A DNA stretch of 8,509 nt from Oscillospiraceae bacterium (GCA_024404215.1 JAKSQI010000063.1:1-8509); one strand, 5' to 3'; positions 1 to 6,736 are shown, numbered from the stretch's first letter. Notes: generated from the letters alone by a model not told the origin. Program-made: numbers and translations.

Positions 1-317
<317 letters not shown>

Positions 318-399
318 GGAAAATGCAGGCAAATCTAAGCCTTGGTTGATTTGCAAAAGGGTTCTTTGTTCGGTTTTCAGGGTGCAGAAACAACTGCAT
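318..399 (+). other. 23S-tRNA spacer with two small hairpins
   Basis: Transcribed spacer with no coding potential. It holds two short inverted repeats: GCAAATC (329-335) with GATTTGC (348-354), a 7-bp stem with a 12-nt loop, and TGCAG (383-387) with CTGCA (394-398), a 5-bp stem ending two bases before the tRNA. These may guide processing of the 23S 3' end and the tRNA 5' end; that role is inference. No terminator-like T-run follows either hairpin, which fits read-through into the tRNA and 5S. Confidence 0.6.
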
Positions 400-475
400 G
401 CACCATTAGCTCAGTTGGTAGAGCACCTGACTCTTAATCAGGGTGTCCAGAGTTCGAGTCTCTGATGGTGTACCA
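400..475 (+). tRNA. tRNA-Lys (anticodon CTT)
   Basis: The complete cloverleaf can be read directly. The acceptor stem is 400-406 with 465-471, with a G1-U72 wobble at the end. T8 and A9 follow, then a D arm with GCTC/GAGC. The anticodon stem CCTGA/TCAGG holds the loop CTCTTAA, with anticodon CTT at 433-435, decoding AAG as lysine. The T arm is CAGAG/CTCTG with loop TTCGAGT. Discriminator A is at 472 and CCA at 473-475 is encoded in the DNA, so no CCA addition is needed. It lies between 23S and 5S, so it is presumably cut from the rRNA precursor rather than transcribed from its own promoter. Confidence 0.97.
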
Positions 476-476
476 C

Positions 477-505
477 CTCTTGATGTGTGGTATACGCATC
501 AGGAG
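477..505 (+). other. 12-bp hairpin between tRNA-Lys and 5S rRNA
   Basis: 477-488 pairs with 494-505 to give 12 consecutive base pairs (two G-T wobbles) around a 5-nt loop GGTAT. The stem begins one base after the tRNA CCA end and stops two bases before the 5S acceptor helix, so it fills the whole spacer. No T-tract follows, so it is not a terminator. A double-stranded processing signal separating the tRNA from pre-5S is the likeliest role (inference). Confidence 0.65.
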
Positions 506-507
506 AA

Positions 508-623
<116 letters not shown>

Positions 624-629
624 ACAAAG

Positions 630-663
630 AAAACCGCAATCGTTTGATTGCGGTTTTTCTTTT
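630..663 (+). terminator. Intrinsic terminator of the rRNA operon
   Basis: AAAACCGCAATC (630-641) pairs perfectly with GATTGCGGTTTT (646-657) around a GTTT loop, followed by a T-rich tract (to 663). It is a classic rho-independent terminator directly after 5S. Its T-tract overlaps the -35 region of the next gene's promoter. Confidence 0.93.
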
Positions 664-689
664 GCCTTCGGAGTATTCTATGGTATAAT
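662..689 (+). promoter_or_regulatory. Extended -10 promoter for the 154-aa gene
   Basis: A perfect TATAAT at 684-689 is preceded by TGG (extended -10, TGN). A plausible -35, TTGCCT (662-667), lies 16 bp upstream. The ribosome binding site AAAGGAG at 707-713 lies 11 nt before the GTG start. Confidence 0.7.
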
Positions 690-724
690 GAAGAAAATCC
701 GTAGTAAAAGGAGACTGAGGCAGC

Positions 725-1189
725 GTGAGCGAACAAATTCATTGTGAGGGAATCTGTTTTGATTTGCCGGATGGTTTCAAACGTTTAACCAAGGATGAGG
801 CCAAGGTAATTGGGGCCCGGGGGGCCAGCGATTCCTTGGTTTTTTGGGATAAGAGTCGGCAGCTGCTGCTGGAAGTATCTGCAAAAAAGCTGAGTCTTCT
901 GTCCAAGGCCGTGCCTCTGCAGAGCCTGGTGAATAACGCTGCCAAGGCGCAGCTGGAAGCCGTTCCTACGGCGGAGAATGTTTCAGACCTTGTCGGTACT
1001 GTCGGCGGTGTTGAGGCCGGCGGCTTCCAATACGATTCCTGCAGCCGTGGGATGGAATGCCGCACGGAGTATACCTGCTTTAAGCACGATAAGCTTATCT
1101 ATGCAATCGTCTTCTCTTGCCCCAAGGATGACTTTAATAAGTCCAGCTCCCTTTTGGAGGAAATTAAGGAAAGTGTTCGGCGCTTCTAA
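725..1189 (+). CDS. Conserved hypothetical protein, 154 aa
   Basis: A 154-aa soluble protein starting at GTG 725. The start is supported by AAAGGAG at 707-713 and a promoter immediately upstream. I do not recognise the family with certainty. It has no signal peptide or membrane segment. The N-terminal FDLPDGFKRL motif, the central beta-strand-like stretches and the closing amphipathic helix (SSLLEEIKESVRRF) recall small DcrB/PsbP-like (DUF1795-type) alpha/beta proteins. That is a resemblance of layout only. Cysteines lie at about residues 6, 11, 106, 111, 118 and 131, unusually many for such a protein. It is monocistronic: a terminator precedes its promoter and another directly follows its stop, so its position after the rRNA operon says nothing about function. 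Confidence 0.8.
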   Translation: MSEQIHCEGICFDLPDGFKRLTKDEAKVIGARGASDSLVFWDKSRQLLLEVSAKKLSLLSKAVPLQSLVNNAAKAQLEAVPTAENVSDLVGTVGGVEAGGFQYDSCSRGMECRTEYTCFKHDKLIYAIVFSCPKDDFNKSSSLLEEIKESVRRF

Positions 1190-1191
1190 AC

Positions 1192-1223
1192 AAAAAGCCA
1201 TTGGCCTGAGCCAATGGCTTTTT
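1192..1223. terminator. Bidirectional terminator between convergent genes
   Basis: AAAAAGCCATTGGC (1192-1205) pairs with GCCAATGGCTTTTT (1210-1223) around a CTGA loop. The A-run on the left and T-run on the right make it work as a rho-independent terminator on both strands: for the 154-aa gene (stop at 1189) and for the metal-ATPase operon arriving from the other side (stop at 1229). Confidence 0.92.
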
Positions 1224-1228
1224 ATTTA

Positions 1229-3343
1229 TCAGTCGTTTACGGTAACCAGCTCCGGGTGGCTTTCGCCGGGGAGAAGGTCGTTCATGTTGCGCAGGCAGAG
1301 GAGGATGGTGCTGGCGTTGTGCAGCAGGGCTGCGGTGCCGGGCATAACAAGACCCAGAATGCCTCCAAAGAGGACGGCAGCGTTCAAGCCAATACCCATG
1401 ACTTCCGTGGAGCGCATACGCTTCATCAAACTGGTGCTCATGTTTTTCAAGTCTACCAGCTGATCCAAATCGGAGCCGGAAAGGGTGATATCCGCAATTT
1501 CACGGGCGATTTCAGCGCCTTCCTTCATGGCAATGCCAACATCGGCAGCGGAAAGGGCAGGGGAGTCGTTAATACCGTCGCCTATCATGATTACCTTGCG
1601 GCCGGCGGCCTTTTGCTCTTCCACATAGCGTGCCTTGTCCTCCGGAAGAACCTCGGCATATACCTCGGTGATTCCGGCACGGGCAGCGATGGAACGGGCG
1701 GTTTTCTCGCCGTCGCCGGTCACCATCACAACGTGTTCAATGCCTGCTGCTTTCAGGCGGGCAATAACCTCTGCGGTGCCTTCCTTGATGGGATCCGCTA
1801 TGCTGACAACGGCACACAGTACGCCGCTGATAGCCAAATACAGGTGAGAGTATTCCGAAGCCAGGTTGTCAAAAGCCTCCTGGTCCTCCGGACGAATAAC
1901 ACAAGCCTCATCCTCAAAGACAAAGTGGCGGCTGCCTATGATGCATTTTTCACCCTTGACGGTGGAAGAAATGCCGTGGGCCACAATGTATTCAGCACGG
2001 GAGTGCAGCTGCTCGTGGTCCAGGCCACGCTCCTTGGCGCAGCGGACTACGGCATTAGCCAGAGAATGGGGGAAATGCTCCTCCAGACAGGCAGCCAAGG
2101 TCAGCATTTCCGTGGCATCGCAGCCGTTCATGGCAGTTACATCCACAACCACGGGGGTGGCATTGGTCAGGGTGCCGGTCTTGTCAAACACTACGGTGTC
2201 CGCGGCAGCGATTTCTTCCAAAAACTTGCCGCCCTTGACGGTGATGCGGTGCTTGCCGGCTTCGCGCATGGCGGACAAGGTCGCAATGGGCATGGCTACC
2301 TCAATGGCACAGCTGAAGTCAACCATGAGAACCGATGCGGCCTTGCTGACGTTGCGGGTCAGCAGGAAGGTGAGAACGGCGGTGCCGAAGGTATAAGGAA
2401 TCAGCTTGCTGACAGTCTGCTCAGCCCGGCTTTGTACCACACTCTTCAGGCTTTCGGATTCCTCTATCATGTGTACAATTTTGTCGTAGCGGGTCTGGCC
2501 GGAGGTGTTGCGGACTTCAATGAAAAGCTCGCCCTCTTCAATGACGGTGCCGGCAAAGACTGTGGTGTCCACGTATTTGCGGACGGGAATGCTTTCACCG
2601 GTCATGGCGGCCTGGTTGACCATGGCTTCCCCGCGGACAACCGTGCCGTCCAAAGGAATCATGCTGCCCAGGGAAACATGCAGAAGGTCCCCTTCCTGAA
2701 TCTGGCTGATACCTACCTGATGAGTGCTGCCGTCCTCTTCCACCTTCCAAACCTTTGAAACGTTAAGGGCCAGGGAAGCGGCAAGGTCACCCAAAGATTT
2801 TTTGTAGGTCCACTCCTCCAGAACCTCGCCTACCTCGGTAAGGAAGATGATGGAACCGGCGGTACTGAAATCACGGGTCAGCAGGGAAGCGGCGATGGCA
2901 GAAGCATGGACGATTTCAGCGCTGAAGTTACGGTGCAGAATGTCCTTCAAACCGTGCCAGATAAAGGGGGCGCCATCATAAATGGTGAAGGCAATGCGCA
3001 GCGGGGCAGGCAGGAAAAAGCGCTTGCAGAAGCGCTTGAGGCACATGGTCACGATTTCTTCCTTGAAACTGTCATTGGTTGCCCGGGCAGAAATCTCGGG
3101 CACCTTCTCCTTGAGGGCCGGATCCTGCAGGTCCATGGTATCAATGAAACTTAGCAGGGCCTCAGGATTCCCCCGGTAACGAACCGCTACCTGGGCGGTG
3201 CGGGCAAATACCTGCACCTGCTCGGTGTCTTCCCGTTCCAGCAGGCAGTAGTAGAGTACGTCCGCCTCTTCTTCTGTCAGCCGCCGCCTGGGAATATCCA
3301 GATGAATGCGGTTTCTGCAGTGATGAATGATGCGGTATTTCAT
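1229..3343 (-). CDS. P1B-type heavy-metal-transporting ATPase lacking a CPx motif
   Basis: A 704-aa P-type ATPase that moves a metal ion across the cytoplasmic membrane using ATP. Motifs in order: degenerate metal-binding-like N-terminal domain (about 1-70, no CxxC); membrane segments about 110-178, ending GEVLEEWTYKKS; actuator loop TGES (248-251); phosphorylation motif DKTGT (D387); P1B-type HFPHS (423-427) in place of HP; TGDG (542-545); hinge GDGIND (588-593); last two membrane segments about 645-687. The metal-site helix reads VDFSCAIEVAMP (341-352): the usual CPC/CPx is replaced by a single Ser-Cys. The substrate therefore cannot be assumed to be Cu or Zn; Mn, Fe, Co or Ni are possible. 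It follows the DUF6110-like gene by 5 nt with only a purine-rich GAAGAAG before the ATG, suggesting translational coupling. Confidence 0.93.
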   Translation of the reverse strand: MKYRIIHHCRNRIHLDIPRRRLTEEEADVLYYCLLEREDTEQVQVFARTAQVAVRYRGNPEALLSFIDTMDLQDPALKEKVPEISARATNDSFKEEIVTMCLKRFCKRFFLPAPLRIAFTIYDGAPFIWHGLKDILHRNFSAEIVHASAIAASLLTRDFSTAGSIIFLTEVGEVLEEWTYKKSLGDLAASLALNVSKVWKVEEDGSTHQVGISQIQEGDLLHVSLGSMIPLDGTVVRGEAMVNQAAMTGESIPVRKYVDTTVFAGTVIEEGELFIEVRNTSGQTRYDKIVHMIEESESLKSVVQSRAEQTVSKLIPYTFGTAVLTFLLTRNVSKAASVLMVDFSCAIEVAMPIATLSAMREAGKHRITVKGGKFLEEIAAADTVVFDKTGTLTNATPVVVDVTAMNGCDATEMLTLAACLEEHFPHSLANAVVRCAKERGLDHEQLHSRAEYIVAHGISSTVKGEKCIIGSRHFVFEDEACVIRPEDQEAFDNLASEYSHLYLAISGVLCAVVSIADPIKEGTAEVIARLKAAGIEHVVMVTGDGEKTARSIAARAGITEVYAEVLPEDKARYVEEQKAAGRKVIMIGDGINDSPALSAADVGIAMKEGAEIAREIADITLSGSDLDQLVDLKNMSTSLMKRMRSTEVMGIGLNAAVLFGGILGLVMPGTAALLHNASTILLCLRNMNDLLPGESHPELVTVND

Positions 3344-3348
3344 GGGAA

Positions 3349-3630
3349 TTATTCTTCTTCAGCCTGAGCCAAATCGGCTTCGTACTGCTTGTCCTTGCTC
3401 TCGTAGTACTTTTCGGTGAGAACCTTGGCATCTTCAGCAATGTTCAGGGTTGTAGCCTGAACCTTCTCTACGGTTTCCATAACAGAATCCTTGGCGATGA
3501 AGGCGCCGGCGAAGAGGTAACGATAGGCCTTTTGGGCAATGCCGCTCTTCAGGGCAGACAGACCTACGCTGCCCAGCAGGAAGCCTACTGCGTACTTACC
3601 AAGATTGGATACTCCATTCATTTTAGCCAT
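3349..3630 (-). CDS. DUF6110-like small membrane-associated protein
   Basis: A 93-aa protein, first gene of the operon with the P-type ATPase. The ATG at 3630 is set by AAGGAG (3640-3645) nine bases upstream. A short hydrophobic Gly-rich segment (about 13-27, GFLLGSVGLSALKS) is followed by a helical region containing AYRYLFAGAFIAKDSVMETVEKVQ and ending in an acidic, charged tail (AEEE). From memory, this layout resembles DUF6110 proteins found next to heavy-metal ATPases in Bacillota. It contains no cysteine or histidine, so it is unlikely to be a thiol-type metal chaperone. A role as a membrane partner or accessory subunit of the ATPase is inference from linkage. Confidence 0.85.
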   Translation of the reverse strand: MAKMNGVSNLGKYAVGFLLGSVGLSALKSGIAQKAYRYLFAGAFIAKDSVMETVEKVQATTLNIAEDAKVLTEKYYESKDKQYEADLAQAEEE

Positions 3631-3668
3631 TGTTTTTATCTCCTTAAATCTTATAATACTTGTTTTAT

Positions 3669-3714
3669 ATACCCATAGGGGTATACCCTATGGCGAGTAT
3701 ACCCCATGGGGTAT
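3669..3714. promoter_or_regulatory. Triple ATACCC inverted-repeat operator (CsoR/RcnR-like)
   Basis: Three head-to-tail elements. Site 1, ATACCCATAGGGGTAT (3669-3684), has perfect half-sites ATACCC/GGGTAT. Site 2 (3683-3700) has one intact half ATACCC and a decayed partner AGTAT. Site 3, ATACCCCATGGGGTAT (3699-3714), is a perfect 16-bp palindrome. Centres are about 15 bp apart, and neighbouring sites share two bases. Site 3 lies between and over the -35/-10; sites 1-2 cover the likely start point. The A/T-flanked CCC..GGG form resembles operators of CsoR/RcnR/FrmR-family repressors (Cu, Ni/Co, formaldehyde, persulfide). The family assignment is inferred from pattern; no such regulator gene lies in the window. 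Confidence 0.75.
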
Positions 3715-3724
3715 AATTTGTCAA
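3696..3724 (-). promoter_or_regulatory. Promoter of the metal-ATPase operon
   Basis: On the minus strand a perfect -35 TTGACA (complement of 3719-3724) is followed by a 17-bp spacer and -10 TATACT (complement of 3696-3701). This near-consensus SigA-type promoter should start transcription near 3689, leaving a leader of about 60 nt before the ATG at 3630. Its spacer and -10 are occupied by an inverted repeat, suggesting a strong promoter held off by a repressor. Confidence 0.85.
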
Positions 3725-3771
3725 GATAAAAGAAGAAAAAAGGAAGAATTGGCCTGCCCTTCCGGCTCTAC

Positions 3772-3800
3772 TTGTCATTTTTCCAGTCAAATGATATGAT
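3772..3800 (+). promoter_or_regulatory. Promoter of the 3-TM protein / HAD operon
   Basis: TTGTCA (3772-3777), a 17-bp spacer, and TATGAT (3795-3800). Each hexamer matches the SigA consensus at five of six positions. Start expected near 3807, so the leader is very short (about 17 nt). The ribosome binding site AAAGGAAGG (3808-3816) lies directly before the ATG at 3824. Confidence 0.8.
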
Positions 3801-3823
3801 AAAAGGGAAAGGAAGGCGGTTCC

Positions 3824-4552
3824 ATGTTTACCAGAAAGCCCTATATGTGGGAGGCAGGCTATAGCGCAGAATTTGATGAAAGCCAGGAGGGCTTTATTCA
3901 GGCGGCCATGTCCGAAAACCTGAATCATGCCCGTCATATTGAGAATGAGCGCATGAGTCTGCTCATTGGTGTATCTGCCATGGTTGCCGGTGTTCTGGCG
4001 GTAGGCGGCAGCATGCTGACTCAGGCCCTGAGTGAGGGCAGCGCCCATAACACGGTGGTTTTTATTATGGAGCTGGTGACGGTTGCCCTCATATTCGGGG
4101 TGATTATCGGGGTGCTGGTGCTGGCCAAACGGCTGAACAGCCGGTGGAACAAGGGCTTTGACCGCCATATGTACTATGCCAAAAGCTGCTATTATCTGCT
4201 GCACCAAAGCAACTTCGAGCATAACAAAACCGGCGATGCCACGGCCCTGTCGGCTGTGCCGGATGACCTTACCGCCAGCCGGAAGGGGCTGACCGAGGCC
4301 GAGGCGGATGAGATATCGGCGCTGGTGTTTAAAGAGAACTTTGTAATTAAGGCCGGAGGCCGGAAAGCGGAGCTTTCTACCATGCCCCTCTACTGCTTTG
4401 ATATCAACCGCAACATTGACAGCCGCAACCGGGTTTTCACCAAAAGCACCAAAAACTACTTTGATATTTTCTATACCGTTCTGATGGCCATTTTGGCTCT
4501 GATGATTGCCATTACCCTTGCTGTCGGACTTCTTTATCTGCTGCGGAGCTGA
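3824..4552 (+). CDS. Hypothetical three-TM membrane protein, 242 aa
   Basis: The ATG at 3824 follows GGAAGG (3811-3816) by seven bases. I do not recognise the family. Visible layout: a soluble, charged N-terminus (1-43) with an amphipathic helix near 20-43; a tight hairpin of two membrane helices (about 45-67 and 78-101); a basic helix right after (RLNSRWNKGFDRHMYYAK, 103-120); a hydrophilic domain of about 95 residues (120-212); and a C-terminal membrane helix (about 213-240). There is no cleavable signal peptide. The helix, 2-TM hairpin, basic helix order resembles SLATT-type domains, but this is a layout resemblance and no nucleotide-second-messenger gene is nearby. It is the first gene of a two-gene unit with the HAD phosphatase. 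Confidence 0.85.
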   Translation: MFTRKPYMWEAGYSAEFDESQEGFIQAAMSENLNHARHIENERMSLLIGVSAMVAGVLAVGGSMLTQALSEGSAHNTVVFIMELVTVALIFGVIIGVLVLAKRLNSRWNKGFDRHMYYAKSCYYLLHQSNFEHNKTGDATALSAVPDDLTASRKGLTEAEADEISALVFKENFVIKAGGRKAELSTMPLYCFDINRNIDSRNRVFTKSTKNYFDIFYTVLMAILALMIAITLAVGLLYLLRS

Positions 4553-4563
4553 GGTGCCTGATC

Positions 4564-5358
4564 ATGATTAAACTGATTGCATTGGATTTGGATGATACCC
4601 TGCTGATGCCGGACTGCACCATACCGGACGAGGTCGTGGATGCTTTAAAGCAAGCGGCAGACCGAGGTGTTCGGGTGGTGATTGCCACCGGACGCATTTT
4701 TCCGTCGGCCCGGCAGTATGCCCGTCGGCTGGAGACGGATTGCCCCATCATCTGCTATAACGGGGCCATGATACGCAGCCCGGATGGAGCCGTACTGGCT
4801 GCCAGCCAGCATGAGCCGGAGGATATCCGAGCCGTGGCAGCCTTCTGCAGAGACCATGGCGGCCTTTACCTGCAGGCCTATGCCCAGGATGACATTGTGG
4901 TGGAAAGAACAGTCGAGCAGACCTTGATTGACCCGGACAGTCGGGCGACTGCTATTCGGGAGATGGGGGATCTGACCTGTGCCGAGCTGCTGCCGTCACC
5001 AAAAATGATGATTCTGGATACACCGGAACGGCTGGCGGAAATCCGCCCCTTGCTGGAAGAGGCCTTCCCTGACCGTTTCTATCTGGCAACCTCCAAGGAG
5101 TACCTGCTGGAAATCATGCCCAAGGGGGTGTCCAAACGCAACACCCTGGAAGCCTATGCGACCTCCTGCGGTATTCACCAGGAGGAGGTCATGGCCTGCG
5201 GCGACAATACCAATGACCGGGAAATGATAGAATGGGCCGGTCTGGGAGTTTGCGTGGCCAATGGGGTGGATAGCCTGAAGGCAGTTGCGAACTATGTAGC
5301 CACTGCGGAGCGTTCTTACGGTGTCCGTGAAGCAGTTGTAAAATATGTTTTGAACTGA
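4564..5358 (+). CDS. Cof-type HAD-IIB family phosphatase
   Basis: A 264-aa cytosolic hydrolase of the haloacid dehalogenase superfamily, likely a Mg2+-dependent phosphatase acting on sugar phosphates, nucleotides or similar small molecules. Motif I is DLDDT (D8 nucleophile, D10 acid/base). Motif II is ATGR (41-44). The motif III lysine is K191 in MPKGVSKRNTL. Motif IV is GDNTND (213-218), which holds the metal-binding acidic residues. The region from about 80 to 180 between motifs II and III is the C2B-type cap that defines subclass IIB and sets substrate choice. Length is typical of the family (about 260-280). The ribosome binding site GAGGTG (4551-4556) overlaps the previous stop TGA (4550-4552), so the two genes are probably translationally coupled. 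The substrate cannot be told from sequence. Confidence 0.95.
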   Translation: MIKLIALDLDDTLLMPDCTIPDEVVDALKQAADRGVRVVIATGRIFPSARQYARRLETDCPIICYNGAMIRSPDGAVLAASQHEPEDIRAVAAFCRDHGGLYLQAYAQDDIVVERTVEQTLIDPDSRATAIREMGDLTCAELLPSPKMMILDTPERLAEIRPLLEEAFPDRFYLATSKEYLLEIMPKGVSKRNTLEAYATSCGIHQEEVMACGDNTNDREMIEWAGLGVCVANGVDSLKAVANYVATAERSYGVREAVVKYVLN

Positions 5359-5362
5359 AAAT

Positions 5363-5395
5363 GCCCCCGGGCCGGGATTTCACCGGCTCGGGGGC
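5363..5395. terminator. Bidirectional terminator between HAD and antiporter genes
   Basis: A strong 13-bp stem: 5363-5375 pairs with 5383-5395 (one G-T wobble), with a 7-nt loop. T-richness on the plus strand is weak (TTGCTTATCCTTG). On the minus strand the stem is followed by ATTTTC, so it can serve both convergent genes (stops at 5358 and 5445). Confidence 0.8.
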
Positions 5396-5444
5396 TTGCT
5401 TATCCTTGTTTATGCTTTCCGGGTTTAGGGAAAGCGGAAGCTTG

Positions 5445-6719
5445 TCAGGCACTTGCTTTGTTCTTCTCCCGGGCGCTGGTTTTGCCTTCCGGATTGATTT
5501 CACCGGCAGCGGTCAGACTCAGCTTGGTGAGGGTGGGGCCAACCAGTTCGTAAATCATTACAGAGAAAAGAACGACGTTGCGGACCGTAGCGCCATCGGC
5601 CAGGGAGGATGCTGTAATAGCCATGCCCAGGGCTACACCGGCCTGGGGGAGCAGGGTGATGCCCAGGTGCTTGCGGATGGCTTCTGAGCATTTGGTCATG
5701 GTGCAGCTAAGCCAGGAACCGCTGATTTTACCGGCCGAACGGAAAAGAATGTATACAATGCCGATAATTAGGATGGTGGGCTTAGAAAGAATACTCAGGT
5801 CCAGCTCAGCACCGCTGAGGACAAAGAAAAGAATATTCAGGGCGCCGGTCCAGCGGTCCACGCGGCCCATAAGCTCTTCGCTGGTTTCGCATATGTTGCA
5901 GAAAATGGTGCCGGTGAGCATGCAGACCAGCAGCAGGGAGAAGCCGCAGTGCACCGGGCCGATGCGGAACTTCAGCATGGAGATACCTACGGTCAGGAAG
6001 ACCATGCCAACCGCCAGGGCACAGCGCTTGCTGCGGGAGTGGAAGAGAACCTCCAGCTTGTTCAGCACCCAGCCGCAGAGGGCACCCAGGGCCAGGCTGA
6101 GAAGGATTTCCATCAGGGGCTCAAGGGCGACACTGATGAGATTTATGGCGCCGGCTTCCAGTGCGGAGGCAATACCGAAGGATACGGAGAAGAGCACCAG
6201 ACCAACGGCATCGTCAATGGCTACTACCATAAGCAGCAGCTTGGTCATGGGGCCTTGAGCTTTGTACTGGTTAACAACCATGAGGGTGGCAGCCGGGGCC
6301 GTGGCAGCCGCAATGGCGCCTAGGGTAATGGCCGCACTGAGGGACAGCTTATCCGGCATGATAAAGTGAAGGGCAATCAGGGCAATATCCACCAACAGGG
6401 TGGTAACGACGGCCTGAAGAATGCCTACTACTATGGCCTGTCGGCCCATTTGCTTCAGATCCTTCAGGCGGAATTCGTTGCCGATGGCAAAGGCGATGAA
6501 GCCGAGGGCAGCCTGAGAAATGATTTTGAAGCCTTCTACGTGCTCCAGGCTGTTGAAGCCAAAGCCGCTCAGCTTCAAACGGCCAAGGCAGAAGGGGCCC
6601 AGCAGCAGGCCGGTAATCAGATAGGCCGTAACAGCGGGCAAGCCCACCTTTTTGGCCAGGCGGGACATAAGCAGACCGCCAATCAGTGCCACAGACAGGC
6701 ACAGCAAGGTTTGTTCCAT
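5445..6719 (-). CDS. CPA2-type cation:proton antiporter (Kef/Nha-like), no RCK domain
   Basis: A 424-aa polytopic membrane protein with the hydropathy of a Na+/H+ exchanger domain (about 12-13 helices). Family signs: the N-terminal helix pair with LITGLLLGP (34-42); the broken-helix segment ATAPAATLMVV (139-149); the acidic pair D169-D170 in VVAIDDAVGLVLF, where CPA2 antiporters bind ion and proton; FFVLSGAELD (298-307); and FRSAGK (326-331) with basic R327/K331. The last ~25 residues are hydrophilic and short. There is no TrkA-N/RCK domain, unlike full-length KefB/KefC, so the protein should not be gated by glutathione or NAD(H) through that route. The ATG is placed by GAGGAG (6727-6732) seven bases upstream. 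It probably exchanges Na+ or K+ for H+; the ion is not determinable. Monocistronic. Confidence 0.93.
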   Translation of the reverse strand: MEQTLLCLSVALIGGLLMSRLAKKVGLPAVTAYLITGLLLGPFCLGRLKLSGFGFNSLEHVEGFKIISQAALGFIAFAIGNEFRLKDLKQMGRQAIVVGILQAVVTTLLVDIALIALHFIMPDKLSLSAAITLGAIAAATAPAATLMVVNQYKAQGPMTKLLLMVVAIDDAVGLVLFSVSFGIASALEAGAINLISVALEPLMEILLSLALGALCGWVLNKLEVLFHSRSKRCALAVGMVFLTVGISMLKFRIGPVHCGFSLLLVCMLTGTIFCNICETSEELMGRVDRWTGALNILFFVLSGAELDLSILSKPTILIIGIVYILFRSAGKISGSWLSCTMTKCSEAIRKHLGITLLPQAGVALGMAITASSLADGATVRNVVLFSVMIYELVGPTLTKLSLTAAGEINPEGKTSAREKNKASA

Positions 6720-6736
6720 GTTTTATCTCCTCTTTT

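Noticed and set aside
1214..2758. 514-codon open frame on the + strand
   Set aside because: It lies antisense inside the P-type ATPase gene, has no ribosome binding site, and its Gly/His/Asn-rich translation shows no family motif. It is a high-GC shadow of the real gene.
3653..3658. TATTAT on the - strand as the metal operon -10
   Set aside because: The -35 position is CCCCTA, far from consensus, while the TTGACA-N17-TATACT pair just upstream is near-perfect.
3712..3717. TATAAT on the + strand as a second promoter
   Set aside because: No -35 lies at a suitable distance; the better promoter TTGTCA-N17-TATGAT at 3772-3800 serves the + gene.
3661..3720. Palindromic cluster as a CRISPR or transposon end
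   Set aside because: There are only three 16-18 bp units sharing bases, with no spacers, transposase or target duplication; the position over a promoter explains them as operators.
5578..6323. Two + strand open frames inside the antiporter gene
   Set aside because: They are antisense shadows without start signals; the minus-strand frame carries all conserved antiporter motifs.
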